A stretch of DNA of 21,447 nt from Armadillidium nasatum. Taxonomy: Eukaryota > Arthropoda > Malacostraca > Isopoda > Armadillidiidae. The notes below the pieces were generated by a model, which saw only the letters and a list, made by a program, of their open reading frames with translations, was not told where the DNA came from and searched no databases. The position numbers and the translations under genes were made by a program. Positions within the stretch are counted from its first letter, which is position 1, and the number at the start of each line of letters is the position of its first letter. Shown in pieces: positions 1 to 21,447 of the stretch. The stretch spans positions 1 through 21,447 of the forward strand of contig SEYY01018070.1 in NCBI GenBank assembly GCA_009176605.1, written 5' to 3'.

Positions 1-46
1 CAGTCAAAGAAACTGAACATTCAAAAAAATGTAACCCAACGGAATT

Positions 47-400
47 AAGTTACTTTAAGAAACAATATTCCAAAAGGTTTGGTGTTCTGAGGCGCCTTCG
101 TAATTTTTTCACACTACCCGAGATGCTTGCTTTTTATAGGGGTGTTGTTTGACCCTTTATGAAGTACGGGTCACATATCTGGGATGGTACACTCGTACAG
201 CTTTCTTTGAAAAGGTGGAGTCTAGTGCTTTTCGTTGAAACTTACGCTCTCATTAATTCTCTCTAGTCTCTGCCAGTCAAATAGTTGTCATTCTCTATAC
301 TTTCTCTATTACAAAGGATACTGCTCTCCTGAACTCTCCCGTATCATACCTCCTCCGCTGAGAAGGGCTCAAGCTACATGCTTTTCTACACAGGACCAGC
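47..400 (+). pseudogene. LINE reverse transcriptase C-terminal fragment, family A-like
   Basis: Plus-strand remnant of the region downstream of the reverse transcriptase (RT) domain in a non-LTR retrotransposon. Translated in pieces it gives SKRFGVLRRLRNFF, then LAFYRGVV, then YGSHIWDG, followed by a decayed RLINSPALTNSLQSLS-type segment. These line up in order with the better preserved minus-strand copy at 6541-7257 ([28 protein letters not shown]). Several stops and frameshifts break it, so it is not coding. The match fades near 400, at the point where family A reads LSTHSHP. The RT catalytic domain is absent: this copy is 5'-truncated or extends beyond the window. It is the only family A-like piece on the plus strand. 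Confidence 0.75.
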
Positions 401-476
401 ATGGGAAACCACAGCTCCGAGAGGCATGATCTTCTGGAGAGCTCTTTCGGAAAGTGCTTAGAGGTTAGATGTAGAA

Positions 477-824
<348 letters not shown>

Positions 825-890
825 TCTGGTATCGGTCATTTTTTGCCCATAACTAAAAATATGCCGATACTGTTGCTTCACTTCATCCCT
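825..890. mobile_element. hAT end fragment, TATCGG family
   Basis: Contains GTATCGG (829-835) and CCGATAC (864-870) as an inverted pair, and ends in CATCCCT (884-890). This matches the end structure of the hAT element at 13140-14257, whose left terminus is GGGATGTACCGATA followed by a subterminal AGTATCGGCC/GGCCGATACT stem. Read in reverse complement, the piece is a terminal remnant of that family, cut on its inner side by the homopolymer and (TA)n. Confidence 0.6.
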
Positions 891-1439
891 ACTTACAACC
901 AAATAAATATAACAAAAAAATTCTAGGATTCAGATGGTTAAATTTTTATATGAAGAAAACTTTTGAGTTAATAAAATTAAAATAAGGAGATTAAAGGTTC
1001 TTATTTATTTTGAATGAAGATTTAAACAACAGCTGGTGAAATAAATGTTTCGCTTCATGACTTCATGAGCACATTAATATTGATATAAAATATTTTATTC
1101 AACCTTTTATTACTGAAAAAAAAAAAAAAAAGAGATGCAGAGAAATTTTTAAAAAATCATAGAGATGTTTCCAACACTGAAAAGCTGTCACAAAATTAAA
1201 TAACTTTTAAAGCATCTTGTACTCCTCTGAAAAGAATCTTCAACTTCACGGAAAAGTCATTCGCCCTAATGTTGATTAATTGACAAAAATTATGAAACTC
1301 TCATGTTTGTGACATGTAACTATAACTAGAATTATGCTTTTAATTTTTTAACTTGAGAATAAAGAATTTAAAAAGGCTTACATAATTAATAAAAGCTTAA
1401 TTATTTTCAAATACTTTTTACTAACTACTTTAGTATTTA
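891..1439. other. AT-rich DNA, nothing recognised
   Basis: About 550 bp of AT-rich sequence with an A-run near 1118-1133. I see no open reading frame with recognisable motifs, no terminal repeats, and no match to the other repeats in the window. Confidence 0.6.

Positions 1440-4224
<2,785 letters not shown>

Positions 4225-4310
<86 letters not shown>
4225..4310. repeat. (TA)n array 4
   Basis: Perfect AT repeat of about 86 bp, the shortest in the window. It separates the 5' truncation point of the RTE-like LINE from the 3' end of LINE family B. Confidence 0.97.
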
Positions 4311-4313
<3 letters not shown>

Positions 4314-6110
4314 CACCGATCACGGGCAGAGCCCTATTCAATATTCAAGGAGGAGGTGTTAAAGCAATGGAAAAGATAAAACAACCCACAAGCACCACAA
4401 AACGCAAATTTCGTAGGTGAGCACATACGTGGACTTTAAAGGAATGGAGATTAAATTCAGCAAGAAACAGAAGATGGGAGAGAATTCCATAAAACAGAGG
4501 TAGCTGGAAAGGAGGTACCACAGCAAACAAGCCAGGAGTTGCTTATGTCTACACAAAATTTATATGCAAACAATGCACCCCTTATGATACGAGGATGCCA
4601 TAAAGGTGGAGGTATGCGAGTGGATAGTTCCCTCGAGCATTTGCCGCTGTAGTACCTATGGAAAAGAGACAGGGCACAAACATCACGTCGCATAGATAAA
4701 GGGTCAAGTGAAATTGTAAGAGAGGAACAGTTTATAAGTCTTTCAGCATTTGACTCAACCCTATCCAAAAGACGGGTGAAACAACCTGAGCCACCCCAGA
4801 TATGAGCAGTACTCCATACTAGGGCGGATGATACCCTTGTATAATTAGAGTAACTGTGAAGCAGAAAAAAAATTCTCGCAGCCTAAACAGAACTCCCAGC
4901 TCTTTGAGGCCGCCTTAGAAACCATTGTGATGTGAGGTTTCCAAGACATTTTTTTGTTTATGTAAAGGTCAAAAATATTTATATTGTCAACAGAAGAGAC
5001 GGGAGAACCATCGAAAGAAATAGAAAAGTTAGGAAGTCTCTTTGAGGGGGAGATCTGTAGAAACTGAGTTTTTAAAGAGTTGAATTTTACAAGGTTAAGA
5101 CGTCCCTACTGGGAAATTCTATCCAGATCTGCAAAAATGGAATCGGAAAGATGAAGACGAGAGGCAGCTCTAGATGCAAAGGAGGGAGCAGATTTGAAAT
5201 GGGTAGAAGAGTGGAGGGTCGAGTTATCGGCATATGAATGGATAGGGTTAGACGAGCAACTAAGAAGATCATTAATGAAAAGTAGGAATAGAGTAGGAGA
5301 CAAGACAGAGCTCTGAGGAACACCACTATTGAAAAAGAAGGAAGAAATCGCCCCATCAACAACAGTCGAAATGGAACGATTAGAAAGAAGCTAGAGATAA
5401 GCAAGCAAAGAGGAGGAGGAAACCCAAATGAGGGGAGCTTGGAGAGCAGTGACGCATGCCACACACGGTCAAATGCCTTGGAAATGTCAAGTGCCATCAC
5501 ACAAGTTTCCCTATGGTTCCTATGGGCGGAAGACCATAGATCTGTGAGATAGGAAAGTATATCATCAGTAGATCTCGAACGACGAAAGCCATACTGATGA
5601 TCAGAAAGAAGAGAGTGAGATTCCAAATGATCTAAGAAATGAGAGTTGAGAAGGGCTTCAAAGATCTTAGACAGAATACAAGAGAGAGATATAGACGATA
5701 GTTAGAAGGATCAGAGCGGTTATCTTGGAATAGGTTGGACTAATGCGCCCTTACAACACTGAGGAAAAGTACTAGTACTGAGGGACAGAGAGAAAAGTTA
5801 AACGAGGGATGAAGAGGCACACTCCCTTAAAACTCAGGGAGGAATGCCATCTGGTCCTTTTGCCTTCCCAACGTTCATAGATTTCAGAAGCCCATGCATC
5901 TGAACAAATGTAATCACAGGTAAATGCATGGGACATCTGAGAGAAGGAGAAGGAGTAGGAGGAGGAGGAGGATTGCCAGAGTCATTCAGGGTGGAATTTG
6001 AGAACAGGAGGCTGAAGAGATTAGCCTTCTCAGTTGGTGTTAACAACAGAACCATCAGAGCAAATAAGAGGAGGAAAGGATTTACAGGAGTTGTTAGAGA
6101 TCTCAATTAA
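4311..6110 (-). pseudogene. LINE family B reverse transcriptase, broken copy
   Basis: Second LINE family, minus strand, spanning the start of the RT domain to the 3' end. Blocks in order: TEKANLFSLLFSNSTLNDSG and KAKGPDGIPP (6106-5834); LSDHQYGFRRSRSTDDILSY and CVMALDISKAFDRVWHASLL (5626-5420); [20 protein letters not shown] then YADN (5303-5223); KFNSLKTQFLQIS near 5080; MDRVESNAERLINC and PLSMRRDVCALSLFHRYYSG (4768-4650); and AEFNLHSFKVHVCAHLRNL ending at a stop at 4345. The catalytic YADD box has become YADN, and several frameshifts and stops occur, so the copy is dead. The 34-bp 3' UTR ends at (TA)n array 4. The family is closely related to A in layout but differs clearly in sequence. Confidence 0.88.
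4324..4334 (-). other. Small hairpin in LINE B 3' UTR
   Basis: GGGC (4324-4327), loop AGA, GCCC (4331-4334), 14 bp from the (TA)n edge. A possible weak outer pairing is CACC (4311-4314) with GGTG (about 4355-4358). The size and position match the inner hairpins of LINE A and the RTE-like LINE. Confidence 0.45.
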
Positions 6111-8345
<2,235 letters not shown>

Positions 8346-8436
8346 ACCACAAGGAAAGAGAATGCCAATTAAAAAAATTATTTAAAAAAATGCTATCTAC
8401 TAATTGTTTTAATTTTTAGTTGTTGTTTAGAGGAGT

Positions 8437-10371
<1,935 letters not shown>

Positions 10372-10377
10372 TGCAAA

Positions 10378-10568
10378 ATTGAAAATTATAAGAGGACCTC
10401 CTGGTGCCCCAAGTAAAAATATTTCAACCAAATCTTTATGGGGCATCTGAAATCAAAACACAAAGATGAACATTCACTAGCAGAAGAGGAGCGGTCAAAA
10501 GAAAAAGAAAATATTGAAAAAACAAGAAGAAAAATCTTAATTTTCTTGTATTTTGTTCGATTTAATAA
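10378..10568 (-). repeat. Third, inverted copy of the right-end repeat
   Basis: On the minus strand this matches 19175-19330 and 21045-21200 of the two large repeat copies. All three share TTTTGACCGCTCC, CTGCTAGTGAATGTTCATC, TTTGTGTTTTGATTT and AAGATTTGGTTGAAAT. One frame reads SFDRSSSASECSSLCFDFR, but the matching frame is shifted in the 21 kb copy, so conserved coding is unlikely. Only about 190 bp of the element is present. Confidence 0.75.
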
Positions 10569-10829
10569 AACCAATAAAAAGTATAATTTGCAATTTTAAC
10601 CCCAACAGATAAACCAAGGTATTCTCTGATTAGTCAGTTCCAGGGCCAGTAAAAATGGCTTGGGTTTGCCGAGGCTGGGACCAAGGCCTTAGTCAGTCCA
10701 TAAATACAGAAATACTAAAGTCATACAGCAATATAAAATCATTATAATTTTCTTTAAAAATTGATTTTTAAGTAACATTTTCACAATAAAAAAACAGACA
10801 ATGTAATAAATCATCAGTATCGAAATATT

Positions 10830-10831
<2 letters not shown>

Positions 10832-10897
<66 letters not shown>

Positions 10898-10901
10898 GGG
10901 G
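10832..10901. repeat. A58/G12 homopolymer block
   Basis: About 58 A followed at once by about 12 G, just upstream of the BED/hAT remnant. The origin is unclear: it could be a retroposed poly(A) tail, a slippage product or a sequencing/assembly artefact. The stretch 10569-10831 to its left holds nothing recognised. Confidence 0.85.
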
Positions 10902-10918
10902 AATTGAAGAAAATACTC

Positions 10919-12686
10919 TGTAGATTGATATTATGCACTAAGACATCTAATTTAAAACTCCATTTGCAAAGGCAACATCCTGATATCTTTAAAATAGTAG
11001 GAGAAAAACAAATTAAGGTCACACCAGTTACCCAAAACCTTCTATTTCAAGATTTGTAACAAGTCAAAAGGTGAAAACATCAATGACAGCAGAAAAATTT
11101 AAAATGCATATTATCCAAATGGTTGTAAAGAAGGAGTACCCTTAAAATTCCTTTCCTCTCCAACATTTACTTGATTAAATGGGGAATTAGCCAAAAAGCT
11201 AGGAGTTTCTATGGAAAGGCATTATGTCAAAAAAAAATGGTGATACATGAAGCTGAAAGGCAGAAAAAAAAGTGCTGAAACAAATGCTCCATGGGAAATT
11301 GTTTTCCAAAAATGAATGCTTGTATTAAGACAGAGAATAAATTATTTTGCAATAAATATCAAACTAACCAACTCAAATAACGAAAAAACAAAACGTTCTT
11401 TAGACATTCAAGAAACAAGCACAACATACATCAGAATTTATAAGAAATCTAGTTGAAGTTCTCAAAGAGTTTGAACTTACCAAAGAACAAGTTTTAGCAG
11501 TTGTAATGGATAATGCATCCAACATAATGCAATAGATAAACTCAATGTAGACCACTCTTAAATAGATATGAATTTAGATTGTGAATCCAAAATTTATATC
11601 ACTGACCCAGAAAATTGTGAAGGTGGTTTAGAAACGGAATTCAATGAAGATGTGGAATCTGCTTTCGCTGCTGTAAAAATAGAACTCATGCAATGTGTAG
11701 TACATAAGTTAAAGCTCGGTAACAGAGAAGGTTTGAAAGGACATGTCCATACTCTTATAGCTAATGTACATTAAAATTAGTGTGAATGGATGAACACCAA
11801 AAGTTGAAGCTATATAAAAAAAAGGATGAAAAGTTGCTATCTCAGACCAAGCAACTATGTGCGGCAGCACTTATATACCTTATGATTAATCACCTTTTAG
11901 AACTAAAGAATACAGTAATTGACATGGCTCACTCAGACATAATAATGACTGATTTTCAGTGGTGTGAGGTAGAAAAGCTTGAAGCAATCCTTTGTCCTCC
12001 ATTCTTAGTGACTAAAAGATTACAAACAGCTGAGTTAACGCCTGTCTTCTTTTATAAAGGGCAAAAACTTATGCTGACTTTTTCTCAAATAGGTGAAACA
12101 ATTGCAGATGCAATTAGAGTCAATAGAAAAAAAGGGAGAAAGTTCTTAATAATGAAGTATTACTTGCTGCAATCTATATTTCTCCTATGTATCAGATTAT
12201 GCTGTACAGCTCAGTAGAGGAAAGATAACATTGATTAATATAGCAATTCAAATGGAGCAATATAATAATTAATGTAGGTAATGAACTTAATGTTAACCAA
12301 CCTTCAACTTCATCATCCTCTTTAAATTTTGAGGATGAAACAGGTTATGAAGAGTTCTTTGATCTGAAAGCCAAATGCCATTGGACTGAATGAAAAACAA
12401 GAAGATAACAAAGATCTCTTACTGCTAAATTTAAGTTTGATATAGCTAGTGCTTTGTTATGGAGAAAATAGATGGATCAACAAAGTTAATTAAATATCTT
12501 AAAGGTGATTCCACATTACCCAAAATAACTCAGAATATTGCTTATACAGTTACTTCAATGCCAACAACACAAGTTAGTGTGGAATGCCTATTTTCGGCCC
12601 TTTGTATAATTCGGTCACACTTATGAGCCTCAATGAAAGAGAATCCAGTTTAAGCCATACTGTTTCTTAAAACAAATTTGTTTTGA
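10919..12686 (+). pseudogene. BED zinc-finger hAT transposase, decayed
   Basis: A cut-and-paste DNA transposon transposase of the hAT superfamily, split over several frames. Blocks in order: the end of a BED zinc finger, CTKTSNLKLHLQRQHPDIFK (10934-10993); MTAEKFKMHIIQMVVKKEYP (11083-11142); INYFAINIKLTNSNNE; RNLVEVLKEFELTKEQVLAV then VMDNASN with its acidic residue (about 11430-11530); 11568-11774 with KIELMQCVVHKLKLGNREGL; DQATMCGSTY near 11845, where I would expect W in place of C; 11786-12217 with DFQWCEVEKLEAILCPPFLV and LMLTFSQIGETIADAI; and the C-terminal dimerisation motif TTQVSVECLFSALCIIRSHL, ending in KTNLF-stop at 12686. Many stops and frameshifts mean no active protein. Total span is typical for the family. 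Confidence 0.88.
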
Positions 12687-12924
12687 AAAAAATTAAAAGT
12701 ATTGTTTTTTCTTATGATGAGTATATTTAGTTTTACAAATTTTGTTGTATTGATTTTTAAAAAAATGGGACTTTGTATTGTGTGAGCAAAGTTGTGCCCA
12801 GCTCAAAACTATTGTATAAGAATGAGGTTTTGAGTCTCATTACTGCGGAACTGCATTTGGGCTGATGTTTCTGGGTGGCGGTAATACCTAAACATAATTG
12901 TATAAGAATTAAGAAAATCTTTAA

Positions 12925-12981
12925 ACCAAAGATGGAGCTGGAGCCAGAGCTGAAACAAATTTCATCAGCTCCCCGCCAGCC
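12925..12981 (+). mobile_element. Probable right end of the BED/hAT element
   Basis: About 240 bp after the transposase stop lies a GAGCTGGAGCCAGAGCTG block, then AGCTCCCCGCCAGCCCTGG. CAGGG-type ends and GGAGC-rich subterminal DNA are common in hAT elements. Immediately after 12981 the sequence aligns with LINE B, which supports an element boundary here. No matching left terminus or target duplication was found; CCAGGGCCAG near 10634 is only a weak candidate. Confidence 0.5.
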
Positions 12982-13108
12982 CTGGTTTATAATGTCAAAA
13001 AAGATTCGGAAGAAACCATCAAAAGAAATTGAAAGGTTAGGGGGTGTCTTTGAGAGGTAAATTTTTAGAAGTTGAGTTTGTAACAAGGTGAATTCAACAA
13101 GCTAACAA
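12982..13108 (-). pseudogene. LINE family B scrap
   Basis: Aligns on the minus strand with about 4977-5097 of the LINE B copy. The encoded pieces LQTQLLKIYLSK and PPNLSISFDG match LKTQFLQISPSK and LPNFSISFDG there. It starts exactly at the proposed right end of the hAT element. Only about 127 bp is present, and no flanking LINE B piece was seen on the other side of the hAT. Confidence 0.7.
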
Positions 13109-13129
13109 ATATACAAGTTAACACTACAG

Positions 13130-13139
13130 GTGTGAATTA
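13130..13139 (+). repeat. Left flanking direct repeat of hAT element
   Basis: GTGTGAATTA, repeated exactly at 14258-14267. It flanks an element with inverted ends, as expected for a target-site duplication. hAT elements usually duplicate 8 bp; the extra 2 bp may be chance. Confidence 0.75.
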
Positions 13140-13152
13140 GGGATGTACCGAT

Positions 13153-13206
13153 AGTATCGGCCAGTTTTTGGGTATTGGTTAATATGACCAATACTTGGCC
13201 GATACT
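13153..13206. other. Nested subterminal hairpin of hAT element
   Basis: AGTATCGGCC (13153-13162) pairs with GGCCGATACT (13197-13206). Nested inside is GTATTGGT (13172-13179) with ACCAATAC (13187-13194) and a 7-nt loop. Subterminal repeats of hAT elements can bind transposase; that role is inferred here. Confidence 0.75.
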
Positions 13207-13307
13207 CCTTACTTTTTGGGTGAGGAACTATGAGAAACTTTTAGATTAAAAAATAAATCTAGTTTCGATATATAAAAGTTCTAATAAGGAATTCCTTAAG
13301 CTAGGCC

Positions 13308-13434
<127 letters not shown>

Positions 13435-13711
13435 GGAAGAGTTCCTGCATATGGAGTTCGCCATCCAGCTATGGATGCCAAGCATCCCATCAGGGATGGG
13501 AGTCAGGAAAAAGTAACTGACTCCGACTCCCGACTCTCGGATCGTAACTCGTAGTTAAATAATTGTTATTAAATTATTAATTAATTAAACATTTTTGATC
13601 ATCCAATTTTCTTGCTTCATTATTATTGTTATTATTAAAATTATATTTCTTTGCGAAATAATTCCAAACCAAATTTCCAATATACGCTATTCGGACATGT
13701 GTAAAAAGGTA

Positions 13712-13845
<134 letters not shown>

Positions 13846-13876
13846 AGAGAAGAGAGAGAGAGAGAGAGGGAGAGAA
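13846..13876. repeat. (GA)n-rich run
   Basis: Interrupted GA dinucleotides directly following (TA)n array 11, forming a compound microsatellite. Confidence 0.9.
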
Positions 13877-14257
13877 AAAAAATGATAAGACATTTTATAA
13901 TTTTTTTTTTAAATAATAAAAAGTCTTAAAAACTAAAAAGTTGGTGCAAACTATTTGAGTAGGAAAGGGAGTCGGTAGGTGTCGCTTAATTTAACCAACT
14001 CCAACTCTCCATCCTTGTTCAAAACATTTTTATTCCTAAAAGATAACATTTTAATTTATGAAATATACTTGGGCACAACCAAATATGAAATACATGACTA
14101 AGTATTGGTTGTACAGGGATGTACAATCCTTAGTTGCCTAGCAATACACAAATGTTCTATCTTATTACTGTGCATTTCTTATAATTAACGTATCGGTATC
14201 GGCACCTAAAAAAATAGAGTATCGGTATCGGCCTCTTTACTGGTATCGGTACATCTC

Positions 14258-14267
14258 GTGTGAATTA
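14258..14267 (+). repeat. Right flanking direct repeat of hAT element
   Basis: GTGTGAATTA, identical to 13130-13139. Confidence 0.75.
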
Positions 14268-15967
14268 CATTTGAAGTTTAAAGAAGCATAAAATAATTCA
14301 GGATGTGTTTGCATGCTGGAAAGAAATACTAAACAATGAAAAGATCTGGTAAATTTGCTTATATTGATAATTGCATCCCAACATTATGTGCATTTATCAG
14401 ATCTTAAACTTAATGAAAATTATTTGAAGAAATTTATTGTAGAAACAAGTAAGGGGTGAGATGCTGCTTCAATAATTTATATGCACATTTCAAACTATGA
14501 AATTGTTTTCAAAAGCAATAGCAAGTAAAACCAGTCAATCAATACTGTAACTGAAGACAAATCTTTAACCAAGACTAGATTTTCAGTATTTATGGAAAAC
14601 AAATTTTTTTTGTGGTTGTGAATGTCTTCCATTACTAAATTTAAAAATTAATTTTAAAATTAAATTTTTGCAAACAGATACGAATGACAAATTAAAGAAT
14701 ATAAATTAAAAACTTTGAAAGATGTAGAAACTTTGGCAAGGAGGATACAACTGAGATACTTTAATCATATCTGGGAAATGTTCAGAAATCTGAAAGTTCA
14801 CCTCTGACTTTCTCAAAATTATTTGATCAAATATCTTTTGATTTAAAAGATAGTAAAGAGGGACCACTAGGATCATGAAAGGAAGATGAAAAGAAATGCA
14901 AGCAAGCAAGCATTATTTACATACATAAAAAAGTTACAGTATCATTTAAATTTACAATTATCATGAAATGATGACCATTTTGTGTGGTCAAAAACATTTA
15001 TGAAAAAAAGAAAAGAAAAAGCATTTCCTTCCAAATTTTAAGGTATTTATGAGCAAGTTTTTTTTTTTTTTAGTACAGAAATAGATTGTTCTGAAAATTT
15101 ATAAATTTTGATGAATTTATAATTTTGCTTCATTGAAAATGATTACTCAATAAAGATTGGTTTTAATTTTACTTTCCTAAGAGAGGTTTTATGTTTATTA
15201 TTAAAGAAAAACCATGAAAAAATTAAAAAAAATAAAATTATTTCTGCTCCAGCTCTGGCTCAACCCCAAAACTTAAGAGGTGCACTGACTCCTCCCAAAA
15301 CCTTACAAGCAGTTCTGCTTAATAGTCAGGGAATTATTCCAGACAACAAAAATGTGGAAATGTTTTGAAGAGTAAATTCAAAACATTGCCAATATAAGGT
15401 ATTAAGGTTTGAAGAATTAATGACTGAGGGTGAAATAAATCTATTTTTCAGATTTATAAAAATGATAGGAAAAAAGATAAAAAAAAACAATATGAAAAGG
15501 GATGTATAGGAAACTAGAGAGTTCATGAAATAATCCGATCAATCATGTTTTCTTCTTAGATTTTTTTTTTTAAGCTGTTTATACATGTATACTCTCTTAT
15601 CGCAAAATATTTTCCTTATAAAGTAGACAATTTACATAAATTGGAAATAACTAACCTTTAAAAAAATATAATATAATTTTATAAAATTACAGAAAAAAGA
15701 GAGAAGTGAAGATACTATAAAGAAATTTGAAAAGTTAGCATTATACCTTTAAGTAAACGGGATGACAAATTTAAAGGTGAATAGTTGGAAAGTAGGTGAG
15801 AAGTGGAAAAGTGGCAATTTCATTGGAATACCAGATAGTAGAGTATGGAAATAGATACACGAATAATAAATAGAACCATCATAATATACAATGTAAGGAA
15901 ATACAAGGTAAAGAGTTGGTGATAGAGATTTACTGATCAGAACTATGCTTAATTTTTTATTCAAGTA

Positions 15968-15968
<1 letters not shown>
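14268..15968. other. AT-rich DNA, nothing recognised
   Basis: About 1.7 kb with no convincing coding frame. It contains short runs of A and T, AGCAAGCAAGCAAGC at about 14897-14911, and near 15248 a GCTCCAGCTCTGGCTC block. That block matches the GAGCCAGAGCTG of the hAT end at 12940 in inverted orientation and could be a stray hAT end. I see no gene motifs or clear element borders. Confidence 0.55.

Positions 15969-16002
<34 letters not shown>
15969..16002. repeat. (TAA)n microsatellite
   Basis: About 11 perfect TAA units. Unlike the (TA)n arrays it is short and has no recognisable mobile element at its edges. Confidence 0.95.
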
Positions 16003-16003
<1 letters not shown>

Positions 16004-16620
16004 TACTTACGAGCATGATCAGTTGGATTCATGTATTTACCACTTTGTGGTATTGATGCTTCTCCTTTTAAATATGTTCTAGCTACTATAAGCTAGTTTT
16101 GACCCATATATCAGTATATATATTGAATTTACATTAAAAGATCTGTAAGTAGAGAAAAAATTAATTGATACATAGTCATATGTAACATTTGTTCATATTG
16201 TATTACTAATAATCCTATAAATCAATCAATACCATAATTTGGACACAGTAATTAACTTAACTGATACACTACTAGGGTAAGCATGAAGATATGGCGGTTA
16301 CTTTGCAAAAAGCATCAAAAGTTCCATTAAAACAAAGTTTAACATGAAATAGGACAAAAAAAACTTCATTGGTTCATAGCCATAAAACTATAATCATTTA
16401 CTAGGAACATAATAATATACTGGTAAAAGAAATAATCTGGGGTAAAATTACTTAGCATTTTTCTTTATTATTTAAATGTGTTTAATGGTTTGCAAAACCA
16501 TTTTTTCAAGTATATACTGTTATTTATATTATTAAAATGTTTCAATAATAACTTAAAAAATATATCCTCCATCGACAGGTAGTTTTTCAGGGGAAAAAAT
16601 GATTACAAATGGTTAACTAC

Positions 16621-16621
<1 letters not shown>
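16003..16621. other. AT-rich DNA, one weak inverted repeat
   Basis: No gene or element recognised. GGTAGTT (16578-16584) and AACTACC (16615-16621) form a 7-bp inverted pair directly before the poly(A) run. It may mark the end of a small retroposed element, but the evidence is thin. Confidence 0.45.
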
Positions 16622-16688
<67 letters not shown>

Positions 16689-16692
16689 TATA
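16622..16692. repeat. A63 run followed by (TA)4
   Basis: About 63 consecutive A and then TATATATA, immediately before a plus-strand reverse transcriptase fragment. It could be the tail of an unidentified plus-strand retroelement. It is too long to trust the exact length. Confidence 0.85.
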
Positions 16693-17455
16693 GGATTTAG
16701 CTGAAAGAGATGGCAGATAAGGCTGAGATTGGAGAAAGCATGGAAGAGATGCAGATTAATAAGCAACCACCAACATGAATAGAAATTGTTGAGGCAATTA
16801 AATTAATGATGAATGGAAGAATGACAGGAATGGATGGAATAAAAATAGATATTGAAAGAGGGTTTGGAGAGCATATTGGAAAGGATAGAACAACTTTTTA
16901 AAATAATATGGAAAAAAGAAGTAATACCAGAAGAATGGAGAAGAAAGATAATAATAATGCTACCAGAAAAGGGGCATGTGACAATGTGGTATTTGGAGAG
17001 GCATAACAATGCTATCAGTTCCAGGGAATATATTTACTAAAATAATAATAGAATAAAGGAAAAGATAGAAGAAAGAATGAGAAAAGAGCAAGCATATTTT
17101 AGGAAGGAAGAAGATGTATAGATCAGATATTTATACTGAGAAACGTGATAGAACAGTATAACAAGTGGAAGAGGTTCATGTTCATGGACTTAGTAGATTT
17201 TGAAAAAGCATGACAATCTACATAAGGAGACTTAATAGAAACCTTTTGAGGAGAATGGAATACCAGTGAAAATTATGGGGCTGATCAAGATATTTAATAG
17301 AGATTATGAATGAATTGTAGAAGTGGGGGAAGAGTTGTCAGAGGCATTTGGGGTGAGAAGTAGAGTAAGACAGGGTTGCAACATGTAAGCAATGTTGTTA
17401 ATTGTGGTAATTGGGTAATGAGAAGGATGGTGGAAGGGAAAGGGGACATTACAGG
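16693..17455 (+). pseudogene. RTE-like LINE reverse transcriptase fragment
   Basis: Plus-strand RT domain pieces in several frames: IEIVEAIKLMMNGRMTGMDG (16777-16836); LERIEQLFKIIWKKEVIPEE then WRRKIIIMLPEKG (16865-16975); a decayed SVPGNIFTKIIIERIKEK-type block; KEQAYFRK and RCIDQIFILRNVIEQYNKWK (17085-17170); FMFMDLVDFEKA (17178-17212), carrying the first catalytic aspartate region; SRVRQGCNM (about 17360-17385); and WVMRRMVEGKGD, where the frame resumes. The expected YADD box is not found. Frameshifts and stops are frequent. It belongs to the same broad LINE group as the fragment at 3522-4224, but the two do not overlap, so common family cannot be tested. Confidence 0.82.
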
Positions 17456-17987
17456 AAAATTCCTGAAAAAAAATGAAAAATTTAATTGTCTCAGTTTTTT
17501 ATGATAATTTACAAATAGGGTTATTGCATGTTCCAAACACATTTTCTGAAATTTTTGTTTCCTATGACTAATACTTTTCGAATTATGGGGGGTTAAAGTT
17601 TGGGGGAATTGTCCCCACCCCTTCATTTTAAAAGCTTATAACCTTCCTGTCATTCAACATAAGACCATACACATATACAGTGTATATATTTTTGAAATTG
17701 CATAAAGAAGCACATCTAGTGGAACTAATTTCTAGGATCTAGTTTTATGGTGAAAAAATTTACAGCTATATTCTTCATCACTTGGAAGTTAAAACCCCAA
17801 TTATTATTTTTGGTTAATAAACTACCAACATACTTTAAACAATTTAAGAAATAAAAATAGAAGATAAAAGACTAAGATTATAAGAAAAAAAATAGTACAA
17901 AAATTCTACTTATTTTCAAAATTGTATTACATTTTGGTACAGGCATAAAATGATGGTAAAATACAGCACCTGGAGTATATATTTATC
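17456..17987. other. AT-rich DNA, nothing recognised
   Basis: About 530 bp with no recognisable coding frame or element ends. It contains GGGG-GAATTGT-CCCC near 17600. Confidence 0.55.

Positions 17988-21447
<3,460 letters not shown>

Noticed and set aside
10634..10643. CCAGGGCCAG as left terminus of the BED/hAT element
   Set aside because: Only 8 of 10 bases match the right end, the neighbouring sequence does not match, and there is no 8-bp duplication.
13483..13500. CCCATC/GATGGG palindrome at the start of the nested hAT-like element
   Set aside because: A 6-bp arm is expected by chance next to a CAGGGATGGG end. No functional reading is supported.
14268..16620. Host exons or RNA genes in the unrecognised AT-rich stretch
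   Set aside because: No frame with conserved motifs, no convincing splice-bounded exon, and no tRNA-like fold was seen by eye. A transcript or homology search would be needed to exclude them fully.
16803..17626. Minus-strand open frames opposite the RT fragment
   Set aside because: They are antisense shadows of the plus-strand RTE-like reverse transcriptase and show no motifs of their own.

Overview
This window looks like transposon-rich, AT-rich intergenic DNA from an animal genome. There is no convincing host gene, no tRNA or rRNA gene, and nothing prokaryotic. The fragments belong to animal-type families: non-LTR retrotransposons (LINEs), BED/hAT transposase, piggyBac-like sequence and MITE-like elements. 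The two main LINE families resemble elements I associate with arthropods, especially crustaceans. That host assignment is inference and was not tested by search.

Layout. 1-890: a plus-strand LINE tail, a (TA)n array and a hAT end fragment. 1440-3238: a minus-strand LINE family A fragment. 3239-4310: a hAT end fragment and the 3' end of an RTE-like LINE, all separated by (TA)n. 4311-6110: a minus-strand LINE family B copy. 6357-8281: two 5'-truncated family A copies with complete 3' ends, each lying between (TA)n arrays, with piggyBac-like scraps between them. 8437-10371: two more family A fragments joined by (TA)n. 10378-10568: an inverted copy of a repeat seen again at the right end. 10919-12981: a decayed BED/hAT transposase gene whose right edge abuts a family B scrap. 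13130-14267: a non-autonomous hAT element with a 10-bp flanking direct repeat and a second hAT-like element nested inside. 14268-16620: unrecognised AT-rich DNA. 16622-17455: poly(A) and a second RTE-like reverse transcriptase fragment. 17988-18216: a small MITE-like element. 18321-21447: two same-orientation copies of a GC-ended, AT-rich element separated by (TA)n.

The dominant pattern is that 13 perfect (TA)n arrays of about 86-132 bp recur, and almost every one sits on the edge of a transposable element. Three different LINE 3' ends stop at (TA)n, and each carries a small-loop hairpin just before it; two of these hairpins are nested in a longer outer stem. Elements of unrelated classes also end at (TA)n. 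Either (TA)n is a shared landing site or fragile junction for this genome's mobile elements, or the assembly has been joined through these arrays; the sequence alone does not decide. No gene here looks functional, and every coding region is broken by stops or frameshifts.
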